A DNA stretch of 64,000 nucleotides from Batkoa obscura. Taxonomy: Eukaryota > Entomophthoromycota > Entomophthoromycetes > Entomophthorales > Batkoaceae. The notes below the pieces were generated by a model that was not told the origin of the DNA, searched no databases, and saw nothing but the letters and a program-made list of their open reading frames with translations. The stretch spans positions 868,001 to 932,000 of the forward strand of contig JASVEC010000001.1 in the NCBI GenBank assembly GCA_030770535.1, written 5' to 3'. Each line of letters opens with the position of its first letter. Position 1 is the stretch's first letter. Made by a program: the position numbers and the translations under genes. This document shows positions 36,090 through 47,288 of this stretch, piece after piece.

Positions 36090-36138
36090 TTAATGAATAA
36101 AATTACTTTTATCAAAAATGTTTAAAAAAAAAGTACAG

Positions 36139-36601
36139 TGTGAAATATTGGTTTATTAGCTCTCGAATTGATTATAACACAACAATCACTTAAGTTGCTG
36201 TGTTCTCAAGTTCAAACACAATCAACTCAGAGTCCCTTATTTTGATTTGCTACGAGAATTTCTAACTTCATATTGCAAAGGATAATATCCTCTCATTTTG
36301 ATATCCATACTTGTTGGAGTATAAAAGAGATTCTTCAACATGATAATTCGAGGCTTTTTAATTGGATTACTCCCTGATAACGTACTATTAATAAAGCCAC
36401 AAAGTCTTTCTGACAATATCTTATATAGATTTTACGGTAGTATCTTTCATTGTATTTGTTTTACATAATTCGTAGCTTATACGTATTATTTCTATTAAGT
36501 TAAGTCTATTTTAGTTACATAAACTAAGACCGTTCGACTCAAGGCAAGTTAATTAAGCAAGAGTAGCTTTTAACTCCAACGACTGAGTATCAACTTTCAC
36601 A
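36139..36601 (+). mobile_element. Solo LTR (family L1), 463 bases
   Basis: The element begins TGTGAAATATT and ends AACTTTCACA, giving 7-base terminal inverted repeats TGTGAAA/TTTCACA with the TG...CA ends of LTR elements. It is flanked by a 4-base target-site duplication ACAG (36135-36138 and 36602-36605). A TATAAAAGAG box lies about 180 bases in. No internal coding region is attached, so this is a solo LTR. The superfamily cannot be told without an internal region. Divergence from sister copies is moderate, so it is not the youngest. Confidence 0.85.
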
Positions 36602-37492
36602 ACAGTAATAAAATTATTATTTAACTTATTATGTTTATTAGAGTTTTTGTAAATAAACTTTAAAGTAAATGTGTTGGTTAAATTAGTTAAAGCTTAATTC
36701 AAGCTGCTTTTTAAAGTTTATTTATTATAAAAATTAACAAATATTATAAAAAACATAATTTTTTTAATATAACCCTCCCTAAATAAATAAAATTTGGTAT
36801 TTAAAGCCTGATTATTTTATATTAATTATAAAAGGCTGAAAGCTTAAAAAAAGATTTGCAACAACTTGTTAAAAAAATGTATAAAATACAAATAAAGCTG
36901 TTTAATAAAACATAAAATTATACTAGCAATAATAATAAAAAATAAAAATAATAAAAAATACTTATATTAAAATGTTATTTAATATAGCTAAAAAAATAAA
37001 AAATATTTTGCAGTAATAGACTAAAAATATAAATAAAGCTTAGTATTTAGTTATATGATAAAATATGATATTTTATCAAAAACAATTATAATGCATAATG
37101 TTATAATCTTAAATAAAGCTAATAGTTAATAAATATTGAATTATCTAATTAAAACAGACTTTAATTTGTAAGCATAAAGAATAATAAAAAGTGGGTTATG
37201 TAAAGTATTATAAGCATAATATTTATTGATAAATTATATAAAATAATAAAATAAAAGTAATAAAAACAAACATAACTAAGAAAATAAATTAAGTAATATA
37301 TATAAATTTTAATATAAAAATAAAATACAACATTATTTAAGTAATTAAAATATAAGCTGTAAAATTAATTTTTATACTTTATATTACTTTGCCAAATTAC
37401 TTAAAATCATTAAAAGTTTGAATTAATTTTAAAACTTCTTTGTTTAAATTGGTTTATATAAATGTTATTGTTTTATTTAAAAAAGCTTTTAG
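36602..37492. other. AT-rich spacer between two solo LTRs
   Basis: Almost pure A/T with no readable frame, MITE or retroelement core; it is not the internal part of an element bounded by the two LTRs, because no gag/pol similarity is visible and it is under 1 kb. Confidence 0.55.
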
Positions 37493-38042
37493 TGTAAAAT
37501 ATTGGTTTATTAGCTCTCAGATCAATTATAACATAATAATGATTTAACTTGTTTACAAAACTAGTTGTAGTCTTGTAATCAATTTGACCGTGATCCATGT
37601 AGTATAACCAATTCAGAGTTCCTCATTTAGATTTGCTGTGATAATTTCTATCGCCTGATTGCAAAGAATCTAATGTCCATGTTTTAATGTCCATACTTGA
37701 CAGCTATAGTAAGGAAGAACTATTATTGCCGCCCCTTACATATAGCCACCAAGTTGGAGTATAAAAGAGGTTCTTCAACATACTAACTCGATGGTTTTTA
37801 ACTGAATTACTCCCTGATATCGTATCATTAATAAAGTCACTAAGTCTTTTTGACAACATCTTACGTAGATTTTACAGTAGTATTATCTATTCTATTTGTT
37901 TTACATAGTTCGTAACTTATTACGTATTATTCTTATTAATTTAAGTCTATCTTAGTTATATAAACTAAGACCCTTCGACTCAAGGCAAGTTAATTAAGCA
38001 AGAGTAGCTTTTAACTCCTACCACTGAGTATCAACTTTCACA
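37493..38042 (+). mobile_element. Solo LTR (family L1, long subtype), 550 bases
   Basis: Same ends and TATAAAAGAGG box as the LTR at 36139. It carries an extra segment of about 85 bases containing gccgccccttacatatagcc, shared with the copies at 50875 and 52250, so the family has two subtypes. No clear target duplication; the left end has drifted. Confidence 0.83.
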
Positions 38043-38122
38043 ATTATTAAATTTAATTATAAAAAAAGGAAATTCAAAGGTTAAAGACTTACCTAAATCA
38101 AAAAAGTTTAAAAAAATAACAA

Positions 38123-38224
38123 AATGGGGGTGTTTTTTTGGCTTTATTATTTTTTTCATTTTTTAAGTGCTATTTGAGCGGAAAGATTGTTAGTAAAATT
38201 CTTACAAAAAAATACATCCCCAAA
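38123..38224 (-). mobile_element. Short MITE (family M1), copy 9
   Basis: It starts aatgggggtgtttttttgg and ends aaatacatccccaaatt, with the core in reverse orientation (tttaagtgctatttgagcgg). Confidence 0.85.
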
Positions 38225-38918
38225 TTATAAGTTAATATTATTAAACAGCAGTTGAAAAAATTTAAATTTTTAGTTTTAAAATTAATTTATTTAATAGGAT
38301 CTTTAACTTGTATTTTAAAAAAAAAATTAATATAAGATTTAAATTAAAAAATGACAATTTGCTATTAAATATTATATTATTAACTGAAAATTAAAAACTT
38401 TAAAAAACAAATTTTATAAAAGATTATTTAATATAGCTATTTGTAACAAATTGTAATTATACTTTACTAGTTTTTAGCTAGTTTAAAAGTTAAAAGTTGG
38501 GTTTAAAAAAATAATGAGATTATTATTTAATTTTATAAAGCTACAGTTTTTAAAAAATTTTGTTATTTTATCAAATAATACAAAAATCTATACTTTTTAA
38601 CTAATCTCAAAATTTATAAAAATAAATGAAACAAAAAGTATAAAAGTCCTATTATATAGTCCAAACCTATCTTTTTGTGATTTCTGGTTATTTTTAAAAA
38701 CCAGAAAGTCTGCTGCTGGTATAATTTTTACTTTATTTTTAAAGAAAATTTAAAAAAAAATTATTAAAAGCTTCTGAGCAACAATTTAAGAATCATTTTA
38801 TGTTGTGGAAGAAGAAGAAGTAAATGTGTATTGCATTGGGTGGTGATTGTTTTTCTTAATTAGTGCTTTTGCTAATTTTTAAATAAAGATCATAAAAACT
38901 CTTTATGGCTTTTATAAC

Positions 38919-39025
38919 CCTTTGAGTACCGAATACTTTAAAAAATTCTGTTTCATTAGGTCATAACTTCTAATCAATTTTATACGAATTGGACCAGTTT
39001 TTTTTGAAACTCGATACTCATAGGG
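38919..39025. repeat. Fold-back element, ~107 bases
   Basis: Left terminus aaccctttgagtaccgaat is answered by the right terminus actcgatactcatagggtt in inverted orientation (about 19-25 bases, three or four mismatches). AT-rich centre, no frame. MITE-like remnant of a family different from M1. Confidence 0.65.
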
Positions 39026-39621
39026 TTAATTTGATTTAGCTGTATGAACAATGATGATTTTGATCTACAAAAATTTGGCAAGCATTGTTTATCTACTGTA
39101 CTTAAGTGGTTGAATTTAAAAAGGTATTCACATATATTTGTTATTTACAATTGTCATTCAACGTCATTTCTAGTAACATCACATGTATTTAATAAAATTA
39201 AAAGAAATACAGCTTTTAACTATCATTTGATTGATATGATGCTGTAATAATTTATTAAAATTTTTACGTTAAACTAAAGCTATAGTACTATCAAAAATAA
39301 ACAAAACACTCGGCATTTATGCTTTGAGATACGGACAAGTTAAAATAAAAATAAGGATATTTCAAAAGATCTTGAATCCTAACGTCTGTATATTAACATT
39401 TACTTATAAGTATAAAAGAAAATAAAGGAATGGATAATATATAAAGGGGCACCTAAAATAGAACTTGACCAGAATTCTTTTAAACCCTATCAAAAAACAT
39501 CAATCAAAAGGTTCACTTTTATTCTTTATTTTCATCAAATGGTTTTTTCTTCTTCAGTAGACTTTTTAGTATTTTTATATTTTAGGCAAATAACTTTTTT
39601 TTGAAAGTCAATAAATTGCTT

Positions 39622-39788
39622 TACAGTTGTTGCAGCTCTATTGCGACCTAATTAGCGATAATTTCTAGAGCCTGTTATTTATTTGTTTAAATTTTACTAA
39701 GGCCAAGTCTAACTATAGTTTGATTCTAGTAAAATTTATTCTTAGATGGGTAGCTAATTAGGTTGCAATAAAGTTGTAATAGTTGAAT
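39622..39788. repeat. Fold-back element, ~165 bases (family related to 63530)
   Basis: Left arm gttgcagctctattgcgacc followed by taattagc; right arm gctaattaggttgcaat then aaagttgtaatagttg, giving about 33 bases of imperfect inverted repeat. A single similar arm occurs at 63534-63562 (gttgcagctcttttgcgact), so this is a dispersed family. Confidence 0.68.
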
Positions 39789-40408
39789 TCTAACAGCTAA
39801 TTCAAAGCTACTTGTGAGAAACTCCGCTATGTAAAGTAGTATAGTGGTTATTTTTAATCATAATAAATTATTTATAATATGACTACATATATAACACTTC
39901 AATTTGATTATTAATAATTAGTTACTAAAAGCAAACCATTTATTATTTAACCAGATTATATTTATGAGCATAAAATTAAAGCATACAAACCGTTTATTAA
40001 TTTCATAACAGTAAGTCATTAAACAATTGCAATGTAGAGCTTTGGGTATACTTTGAAGTAAGGAGATAACAGCTATATTGAACAAAAGGAATTAGAATGT
40101 AAACTTGACTTCAAGTTTTATAAATTTACAAAAGGTTAACTAGAATTCCAGATTTTAACTCGGCAAAATTTTCAGTAAGAATTGACTAATAACGACTTCA
40201 TTCCAATAGATTTACTATAAAAGGCTATTTTACAAATAAAATTTTATGGAACAATAACAAAATGAGGTAACCAGTAATTTAAATATTTAATGGCATTGGA
40301 AAAAAAGTAATATAAAATCAATTAGTTGTAATTTTATCCTGCACTTTTTTTAATTATTTATTTATTCATTATACATATTGTATTCATATTCCAAGATTTA
40401 CAAATCAA

Positions 40409-41263
40409 ATGTTACAAGCTACTAATACTTTAACTATGAATGAATTATTAAATGATATTTACGAAGACACAATCACTATCCCACCACCGCCATATACCCC
40501 AATTGCAAACCCAGAATTTGAAGCAGCAGTTGAGTTCGGACCCAATAGAACAGAAAGTATTGCAAGGCGGTGTGAGGTACGGGAATTAAGAAGAAGGTAT
40601 CTACTACACATATCACCACCATTGATATCCGATTTTATATTACCCAATTTTCATGCAATCAATCGCTACAAACTAAATTTCAAAAAGAACAGTCATTTAT
40701 TATACTGTTTAATAAGCTTGGGCGAGAGCGATAATAAAGAGCTAAGAGTACGATATTCCCATTTAAATGTCAGTTTAGAACATATCCAATCCCACCGCAC
40801 TTTAGGGGAAATTAATACCAATAATGGGGCTTCCACTTCAACCACGGTATTATCCCATGATATCCAGTTTACTATTCCTTCTTATCCCAGTGACGTCAAA
40901 AGTAGAGCCCAATTTACTTCATATCAAGATCAGTTTCTATTAACGATTGAAGAAGAGCTACAGTTTATAAGGTATAAATGGAAAAGAAATAACGATGGCT
41001 ATAAGTTATATAGAAAAACACCACTGATACCTTCAAACGCTTTACCAACTAATCCCTTAAATAGAAGTAGCTCGAAATATGATCGGTTGATTGCTACATT
41101 GTCCTTTTCAAGTAATGGTGAAGAAAACCAGGCCACCTTGTATTTTCCTACGTTGCAGTCTAATGTCAATACCCTCAATTTTATCATTACGGCAGCTTAT
41201 CTGTTGAGATATGTTAAAAATCTCAATGCCAATAATATTAGTGGTAGTAATAATAATGGCTGA
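40409..41263 (+). CDS. Unknown protein, possible tubby/LURP-one-like (DUF6593-type) beta-barrel
   Basis: Intronless, 284 residues, start at ATG 40409 (a second ATG is in frame 10 codons in). The N-terminus is acidic with a PPPPYTP stretch that includes a PPxY-type motif, a WW-domain ligand. The C-terminal ~130 residues have the alternating pattern of small beta-barrel proteins of the tubby/LURP-one class seen widely in fungi (FLLTIEEELQFIRYKWKRNNDGYKLYR, DRLIATLSFSSNG, ATLYFPTL) and end in one long hydrophobic helix-like stretch (LNFIITAAYLLRYVKNL). Codon use is normal and the frame is clearly real. The family suggestion is pattern-based only. Confidence 0.62.
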   Translation: MLQATNTLTMNELLNDIYEDTITIPPPPYTPIANPEFEAAVEFGPNRTESIARRCEVRELRRRYLLHISPPLISDFILPNFHAINRYKLNFKKNSHLLYCLISLGESDNKELRVRYSHLNVSLEHIQSHRTLGEINTNNGASTSTTVLSHDIQFTIPSYPSDVKSRAQFTSYQDQFLLTIEEELQFIRYKWKRNNDGYKLYRKTPLIPSNALPTNPLNRSSSKYDRLIATLSFSSNGEENQATLYFPTLQSNVNTLNFIITAAYLLRYVKNLNANNISGSNNNG

Positions 41264-41526
41264 AAACAAAATTGTGATTTTATGTTAAATAAAAAGACTT
41301 TATGTTAAAATAACTATTTGCCTTTATATTTATTATTTCGATTTTTAACAAAAAATAAACCAAAACTTATGTTAAAGTAATAAACAAATAAAAACTTGAG
41401 CAAATAAAAACTAAGGAGTGAAATCAATAAACAAAAAATGGAGAAACCAAAATCTAACTATTTTTTTAAGCCACTTTTAATTAAACTCTTTTTAAGACAT
41501 CACTCAACTAAAAGAAAACAAGGAAA
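41264..41526. other. Spacer upstream of VMA6 copy 1
   Basis: Only the 60 or so bases next to the VMA6 start are recognisably related to the upstream region of the second copy, and already with several differences. No other feature. Confidence 0.5.
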
Positions 41527-42854
41527 ATGGAAGGTTGTATGTTCAATATTAATGATGGTTATTTAGAAGCCATAATACGCGGTTATCGTTCCAATATAAT
41601 TAGCAATTCTAACTATATGAATTTAACTCAATGTGAGAATTTAGAAGGTAAACTAATAAATTTAAAATAAAAACAAAAATTAAATTATTGAATTTAAAAG
41701 ATCTCAAAGTCCAGCTAGGAGCCACAGATTATGGTACTTTAATTCAAAATGAAGCTTCACCCATAGCCACATCCACCATCTCTGAAAAATGTACTGAAAA
41801 GCTGGTAGAAGAATACAAGTATATTCGCTCTCAAGCTAGTGGCGATTTGTTGCAGTTTTTAGATTATATTAGGTAATTCTAATAGTCATTCTTGTTGATT
41901 TGCTCTAACTTTACTCGCTTTTTAGTTACGGTTACATGATTGACAATGTCATCTTATTAATTACTGGTACTTTACACGAACGTGATACTAACGAACTAAT
42001 TGAGCGCTGTCATCCTATTGGTGTCTTTGAGTCTATGCCAGCGCTATGTATTGCTACTAATGTAGCAGAGTTATATAATACTGTGTTAGTCGAAACACCA
42101 CTTGGTAAAATAATACTTTATTTATTGATGACAAATAAGCTAACTTTCAATAATTTATAGCACCTTATTTCCGTAATTGCTTATCAGCACAAGACTTGGA
42201 TGAGCTCAATATTGAAATCATTCGTAACACATTATATAAAGCGTATTTGGAAGACTTTTATGAGTTTTGTCAAGGAATAGGTGGTGCGACAGCTGAGCTT
42301 ATGGGTGAAATATTAAAAGTAAGTTGTCAAACTTTTTTATGTTCAAGTTTTTAATACATTTTTCGAATTTAGTTTGAGGCAGATAGACGTACTATCAATA
42401 TCACTATTAACTCTTTTGGTACTGAACTTTCCAAAGATGATCGTGCCAAATTATTCCCCTCTTTAGGCCGACTTTTTCCAGAAGGAAGTGCTAAGCTTTC
42501 TAAAGTAGATGATTTTGATCAAGTAAAGGGCAGCTGTGATTTTATTGTGGTAAGTTTATTAGAAATCTATATTGATAACAACAGTAACTGAATTTCAAAC
42601 TATTTTAGGAATACCGTAATTTATTTGATTCTGGATTAGGAGTAAATGATGGCGAAGGAAAAACATTAGAGGATCGATTTTTCGAATATGAAGTGGAACT
42701 CAACAAGGATACCTTTTTACAACAATTCCATTATGGCTTATTTTACGCTTATTTTAAATTAAAGGAGCAAGAGATACGCAATATAGTTTGGATTGCTGAA
42801 TGTATTTCTCAACAACAAAAAGATAAGATTCATCATTATATTCCAATTTTTTAA
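41527..42854 (+). CDS. VMA6: V-type ATPase subunit d (Vma6), copy 1
   Basis: Subunit d caps the c-ring of the Vo sector and couples it to the central stalk of the vacuolar proton pump. Six exons keep frame: 41527-41647, 41701-41872, 41926-42104, 42161-42318, 42373-42549 and 42609-42854, for 350 residues (yeast Vma6 is 345). Family blocks: [91 protein letters not shown]...IHHYIPIF. A second copy of exactly the same length lies inverted at 59427-60754; all stretches compared, including the introns, are identical, although flanking DNA has diverged. Confidence 0.96.
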
Positions 42855-42990
42855 GGTTTTTATTTTATGATAATAAAAAATGAAATTCAATTTTTAAACT
42901 GTAATTTTATAAACAATAATTTAATTTGTTTATCTAACCTCGCATTACTATTTGTCTTTTTACCAACCTGGATATAAGCTTTGAAGCTAT

Positions 42991-43500
42991 CTAGTATACA
43001 AAATCATTCCATTTTCTTTTATTATTATCTTGTTTCAACTTTTCCCTATGATAGCCTTCAACTATGTCTTCAATATTACTAATAAAAGTATCTATAAACT
43101 TATTAAAAGTTTTATCATATCTTCTGTTATTTTCTAGAACATCATTATCATTATGAAATTCATTATCTGGGGTAACGACAGTTGGTTTAGACATTCTCTG
43201 AGTTGATTTACTAGACAATGGAGCTATTTCAGATACTACTTTAACAATATTACCATAATTTGAATATACTGCTTCAAATATCTTATTACTGGTTGATTGG
43301 ACTGTTTTGGATACTAGCTTAATGATTTCCAGCTGTTTCATAACTATTTGAGTACTTTACTTCAGACATTGCTTTAAAAAATTCAGGTACTTCATTAGTA
43401 GTTAATAGAGTCATTTTAGAAATTACTTTAATATTTTCAAATACTTTCAAATACTTTACTGGTAATAAACAGTTCTGCTTCAGCTTCATTTTTATTATTA
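42991..43500 (-). pseudogene. Decayed paralogue of the ORF pair at 58780-59327
   Basis: An open stretch of 116 codons (42991-43341: KTVQSTSNKIFEAVYSNYGN...) matches the second half of the region at 58780-59327, and upstream to about 43500 a broken continuation (EAEAELFITSKVFES) matches its first half (VEAELLVISKTSKS). At least two stops interrupt the upstream part here. The product would be a helical protein with repeated 'SKVV.SS.DEI.EIIK' units; no family recognised. Its position between VMA6 and the repeat block mirrors the right-hand block. Confidence 0.6.
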
Positions 43501-43705
43501 TTAAACTTATTATTTATTAATTTGTTTGTATTAAACTTTTATTTACTATTACAAAAAATAATAAACTAACTAATAATAAAGATTTTAAGCTTTCCGTATT
43601 ATTTTTTTTATTGCAACCTTAACTGAATAAAGTAAGCAATTTAATTATTATTATAAGTTTTTAAATATTTAAAATATAAATTATTTTTATAAAAGCTTGA
43701 GTTAA

Positions 43706-44092
43706 TATATGGGGATGTCCGAATTGGTTTTATTTTTTTATCCAATTTTTAAAAATTTTACATTTAAAAACTTTGCTTAAAATTCTATAAAAATAAATTC
43801 TTTATTAAAAACTAAAAGTACCCCTGATACAGTTTTAAATTATTTTATTATAATTTATATTGTGTTAACAGAATTTGTATTAAACTTAATACAAATTCCC
43901 GGATTAGTAAGGCTTTTACTAATATAACTTACATATTAATATTAATTAAAGTTGTAATATATAAATAAATACATATTCCTTTAAAACTTTATTGAAAAAT
44001 ATTTACTACTGACTGTTTTATAGCCAATATTGCAGATTTGCTATCAAATAAGTAGATAATTTTAATGTTATAATTACATCCCCATATATCAC
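43706..44092 (+). mobile_element. Larger MITE with M1-type ends (family M2)
   Basis: It begins tatatggggatgtccgaatt and ends ttacatccccatatat. The 14-base termini match family M1 but the ~360-base interior is unrelated and non-coding. An inverted, nearly identical copy lies at 53155-53532. Shared ends with different interiors mean both are probably moved by one transposase, likely Tc1/mariner-type given the TA-rich target. Confidence 0.78.
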
Positions 44093-44240
44093 TAAGTTAA
44101 TAAATAGCTGCATAAAAGGGAGTGGTTAGCCTTAAAACTATAATTAACTATTTTTATATAATACAAGCAATATAATAATGATATTTATATGTTAATATAA
44201 CTATTTGCTTTTTAATCATTTATTAACTTAGCTATTAATA
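44093..44240. repeat. MITE-like repeat inside the duplicated block
   Basis: Left end cactaagttaataaatagct and right end atttattaacttagctatt are inverted repeats of about 20 bases; the interior of ~110 bases is AT-rich. Inverted copy at 53010-53155. Confidence 0.6.
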
Positions 44241-44267
44241 CTTTAAATAACATTAACATTTAACAAT

Positions 44268-44373
44268 TGAGGATATATTTTTCTGTTTAATACTTTTATT
44301 GATAGTCTTTCCGCTCAAATAGGGCTTAAAAAATCAAAAAAGTGATGAAACCAAAAAAACACCCTCAATTGAT
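44268..44373 (+). mobile_element. Short MITE (family M1), copy 10
   Basis: Left end caattgaggatatatttttc and right end aaaacaccctcaattg; core gatagtctttccgctcaaat. Its termini carry the CAATTGAGG variant. An inverted near-identical copy is at 52873-52984. Confidence 0.83.
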
Positions 44374-44406
44374 TTCTATCACTTAACAAGCTACTTACTT
44401 GCTTAG

Positions 44407-44901
44407 TGTGAAATATTGGTTTATCAGCTCTCGGATTAATTATAACACAATAATCATTTAACTTGTTTACAAAGCTAGTGGTAGTCTTGTAATCAATTTG
44501 ACCGCAAATTATGTGGTATAATCAATCCAGAGTTCCTTGTTTTGATTTGCTGTGAGGATTTCTAACTTCACATTGCAAAGAATATTATTTTCTCGTTTTG
44601 ATATCCATACTTGTTGGAATATAAAAGAAATTCTTTAACATACTAATTCGAGGCTTTTTAATTGAATTACTCCCTGATATGGTACTATTAATAAAGCCAC
44701 AAAGTCTTTCTGACAATATCTCACGTAGATTTTACAGAGTATTGTCTATTCTATTTGTTTTACATAGTTCGTAGCTTATTAGATATTATTCCTATTCATT
44801 TAAGTCTATCTTAGTTATATAAACTAAGACCCTTCGACTCAAGGCAAGTTAACCAAGCAAGAACTACTTTTAACTCCTACCACTGAGTACCAACTTTCAC
44901 A
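44407..44901 (+). mobile_element. Solo LTR (family L1), 495 bases
   Basis: Ends TGTGAAATATT...AACTTTCACA, with the weakened promoter box tataaaagaaa. No target duplication is obvious. It interrupts sequence that runs on uninterrupted in the inverted copy of the repeat block (left flank acttacttgcttag; the sister locus near 52840 continues past this point), so it is younger than the block duplication. Confidence 0.83.
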
Positions 44902-45208
44902 TTATTAAATTATTTATTTTAACTTTTATAATAAATAATTTAATTTGTTTATATTTTTTTTAATCAGACTAGGAAAAATAAATTAGCTTTAAAATAAGAC
45001 AAACTATATAAAATAATACATAAGCACTTTTATGATAATTATTGTATTAGATATAAAAATACTGGTATTATATATAATTGAGCTTATATTAGGTTTTTTA
45101 GATTAATAATATAATTTGAAGCATATAAATTACAACTAGCTAATTTATATTAAAACTATTAATAAACAAGACTGGTTTATAAAGTAGAATAATAAAAATA
45201 ATAAAAGC

Positions 45209-45668
45209 TGTGAAAGTTGATACTTAGTGGTCGAAGTTAAAAGCTACTCTTGCTTAATTAACTTGCCTTGAGTCGAAGGGTCTTAGTTTATGTAACTAAG
45301 GTAGACTTAACTTAATAGAAATAGTATGTAGTAAGCTACGAATTATGTAAAACAAATACAATGGAAGATACTACTATAAAATCTATATCAGATGTTGTCA
45401 GAAAGACTTAATGACTTTATTAATGATACGTTATCAGAGAGTAATCCAATTAAAAAAGCCTCGAGTTAGTATGTTGAAGAATCTCTTTTATACTCCAACA
45501 AGTATGGATATTAAAAGGAGATAATATTGTTTGCAATATGAAGTTATAAATTCTCGCAGCAAATCAAAATAAGGGACTCGGACTTGATTGTGTTTGAACT
45601 TGAGAACACAACTTAAGTGATTGTTATGTTATAATCAATCCGAGAGCTAAATAAAGCAATATTTCACA
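45209..45668 (-). mobile_element. Solo LTR (family L1), minus orientation, 460 bases
   Basis: On the minus strand it reads TGTGAAATATTGC...AACTTTCACA with TATAAAAGAG. It has a clear 4-base target duplication, AAGC (45205-45208 and 45669-45672). It is closest to the copy at 36139. The 307 bases between this LTR and the one at 44407 contain nothing retroelement-like. Confidence 0.86.
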
Positions 45669-46486
45669 AAGCAATATAAAATAAAATTATAAGCAAGTAT
45701 TTAAAAAATAATAATAATAAAAATAATTATAAAGTACAAACACTTAATAAGATATCTATTTTAGCTTCTTTTATGTAATTTTTAATAAATAAATAATAAA
45801 TTTATTATATCAAATTATAAAAAAAAATATTACTTTATTAATTACTAGATTTAAATTTCTTAATTTATTATAGGCAGTTAACCAAAAAACTTTTATAACT
45901 TTTTTTTAAGCATTAAATTTTATAACATGTATTTTATCAATTTATAATAATGATTTTTTCTATAAATAATAAATAATAAAAAATAAAAAATAAAAAATAA
46001 ATAGTAATAATCAGTTAACTTTTATTTTTTTAAATCTTCTCAGATAAACCTATTTTTTCCACTGTATTTTCATCAGCCTGTTCAGCTTTTACCTTTAAAA
46101 AACAATAAAATTTATCTAAAAAAAGTGAGAATACTGGGTAGTAGTTGATTAAAAAGCATTTTAGATAATGTTGAAAAGTTAATTAGTAAGCTATAAAATT
46201 TAAATTAGTTAAATTTAGCTGGTTTAATGTTTAAGTTTTTATTATTTATGAAAGTGTTAGTAAGTTAATATTTAGAGAGAAAAAAAGTTAGTTGATTAAT
46301 TGAGCTATTGTATTGTTATGTATGTATATAAATGAAATTTATTAGCAATTTTACGCTCAATTTCGTACTTCACTACAAGCACCAAGACCTATTTTAATTC
46401 CGTACATATTACCCTGGTCTCTTCAGATATTTCTCAAACAACAGCTAACTCATAAGGTAGGAAATTAGCAGTCAAAACTGATTTTC

Positions 46487-46588
46487 ATATGGGGGTGTTT
46501 TTTTGGCTTCATTATTTTTCCACTTTTTAAGTATTATTTCAGTGGAAAGATTAGTAAAATTCTTAAACAAAAAAATACATCCCCATAT
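46487..46588 (-). mobile_element. Short MITE (family M1), copy 11
   Basis: It starts catatgggggtgttttttt and ends aaaaatacatccccatata, with the core in reverse orientation (ttccactttttaagtattat). Confidence 0.86.
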
Positions 46589-46977
46589 AAATAGTTATTT
46601 TTTCGTGTTAATATTATTAACTTATCAGTCTTTTCTTAACTTTGGACTTGAGTTTAGATCATGTTATAAAGTTAATAAAATACTTTTGATTGCCTCTGCC
46701 TAGAAAAGAGATCAATTGATGTTATTGAAGATAAAGATAAAGATAAAAAATGAACTTATCAAGAAATAGACAAGCAGAATTAAAACTACTTACATTTTAT
46801 CTGAAGGATAGTTGCAATTATTGAAACGAATTTGAAATACCAAGACTTGGAGGATTGAAGAAACTTACTTTTTTACAATTGAGATTTCAAATCTTTAAAT
46901 CGTTTATTAAGACAGAGTAATAATAAGTTTGTGTTATTTGTTAAAGATTGGATCAGTGCTGTTATTATTGTGACTTA

Positions 46978-47070
46978 TACGGGGATATATTTTTTATTCG
47001 AGAATTTTACTAGCAGTTTTTCCACTTAAATAGCGCTTAAAAATGGAAAAAGTGATGAAACCAAAAAACA
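46978..47070 (+). mobile_element. Short MITE (family M1), copy 12, right end missing
   Basis: Starts acggggatatattttttatt; core agcagtttttccacttaaat and aatggaaaaagtgatgaaac. The right terminus (ACATCCCC) is absent, so this copy is truncated or recombined. Confidence 0.78.
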
Positions 47071-47288
47071 ATAAAAATTCATTATACAAACTTTTTATAA
47101 TCTTAAAAGCCACGTGAGCATATGGCGCATATCTTAAAAAAGATTAAAAAACAGAAACGATTTTGACTTAACTTTTAGAAAATAGTATAAAAAATAGATA
47201 CTTTTTTATTTCCCTACATAACTAACAAATCCCGCCGAATCCCTATCACATAAAACTTTGACTTCAAAATCCTTTGGCTACCAGTATA

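Larger units (their letters stand above)
34382..36138. other. Repeat-bearing intergenic, 1.8 kb
   Basis: No gene seen. Three short MITEs lie here (34997-35104, 35535-35642, 35981-36089) and the stretch ends at a solo LTR. This begins the repeat-rich half of the window. Confidence 0.6.
38225..40408. other. Intergenic, 2.2 kb
   Basis: Mostly AT-rich and featureless apart from two fold-back elements (38919-39025 and 39622-39788). A 67-codon frame at 39044-39247 has no recognisable family and is not called. Upstream region of the next gene at the right end. Confidence 0.55.
45669..47288. other. Repeat-bearing intergenic, 1.6 kb
   Basis: AT-rich, with two short MITEs (46487-46588 and 46978-47070) and no gene. 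This is where a left-block NUDT19-like gene would be expected from the right-hand arrangement; none is present. Confidence 0.55.

Noticed and set aside
36139-38042. LTRs at 36139 and 37493 bounding a complete retrotransposon
   Set aside because: Same orientation but the 890-base interior has no gag or pol similarity, the subtypes differ, and the left LTR has its own target duplication.
39044-39247. 67-codon frame MNNDDFDLQKFGKHCL...
   Set aside because: No family, no splice partners and surrounded by repeats; could be chance in this composition.
44407-45668. The two nearby LTRs (44407 and 45209) as ends of one element
   Set aside because: They are in opposite orientation, only ~300 bases apart, and the one at 45209 has its own 4-base target duplication.
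46503-46703. 66-codon hydrophobic frame
   Set aside because: It starts inside an M1 MITE; hydrophobicity follows from T-rich DNA.
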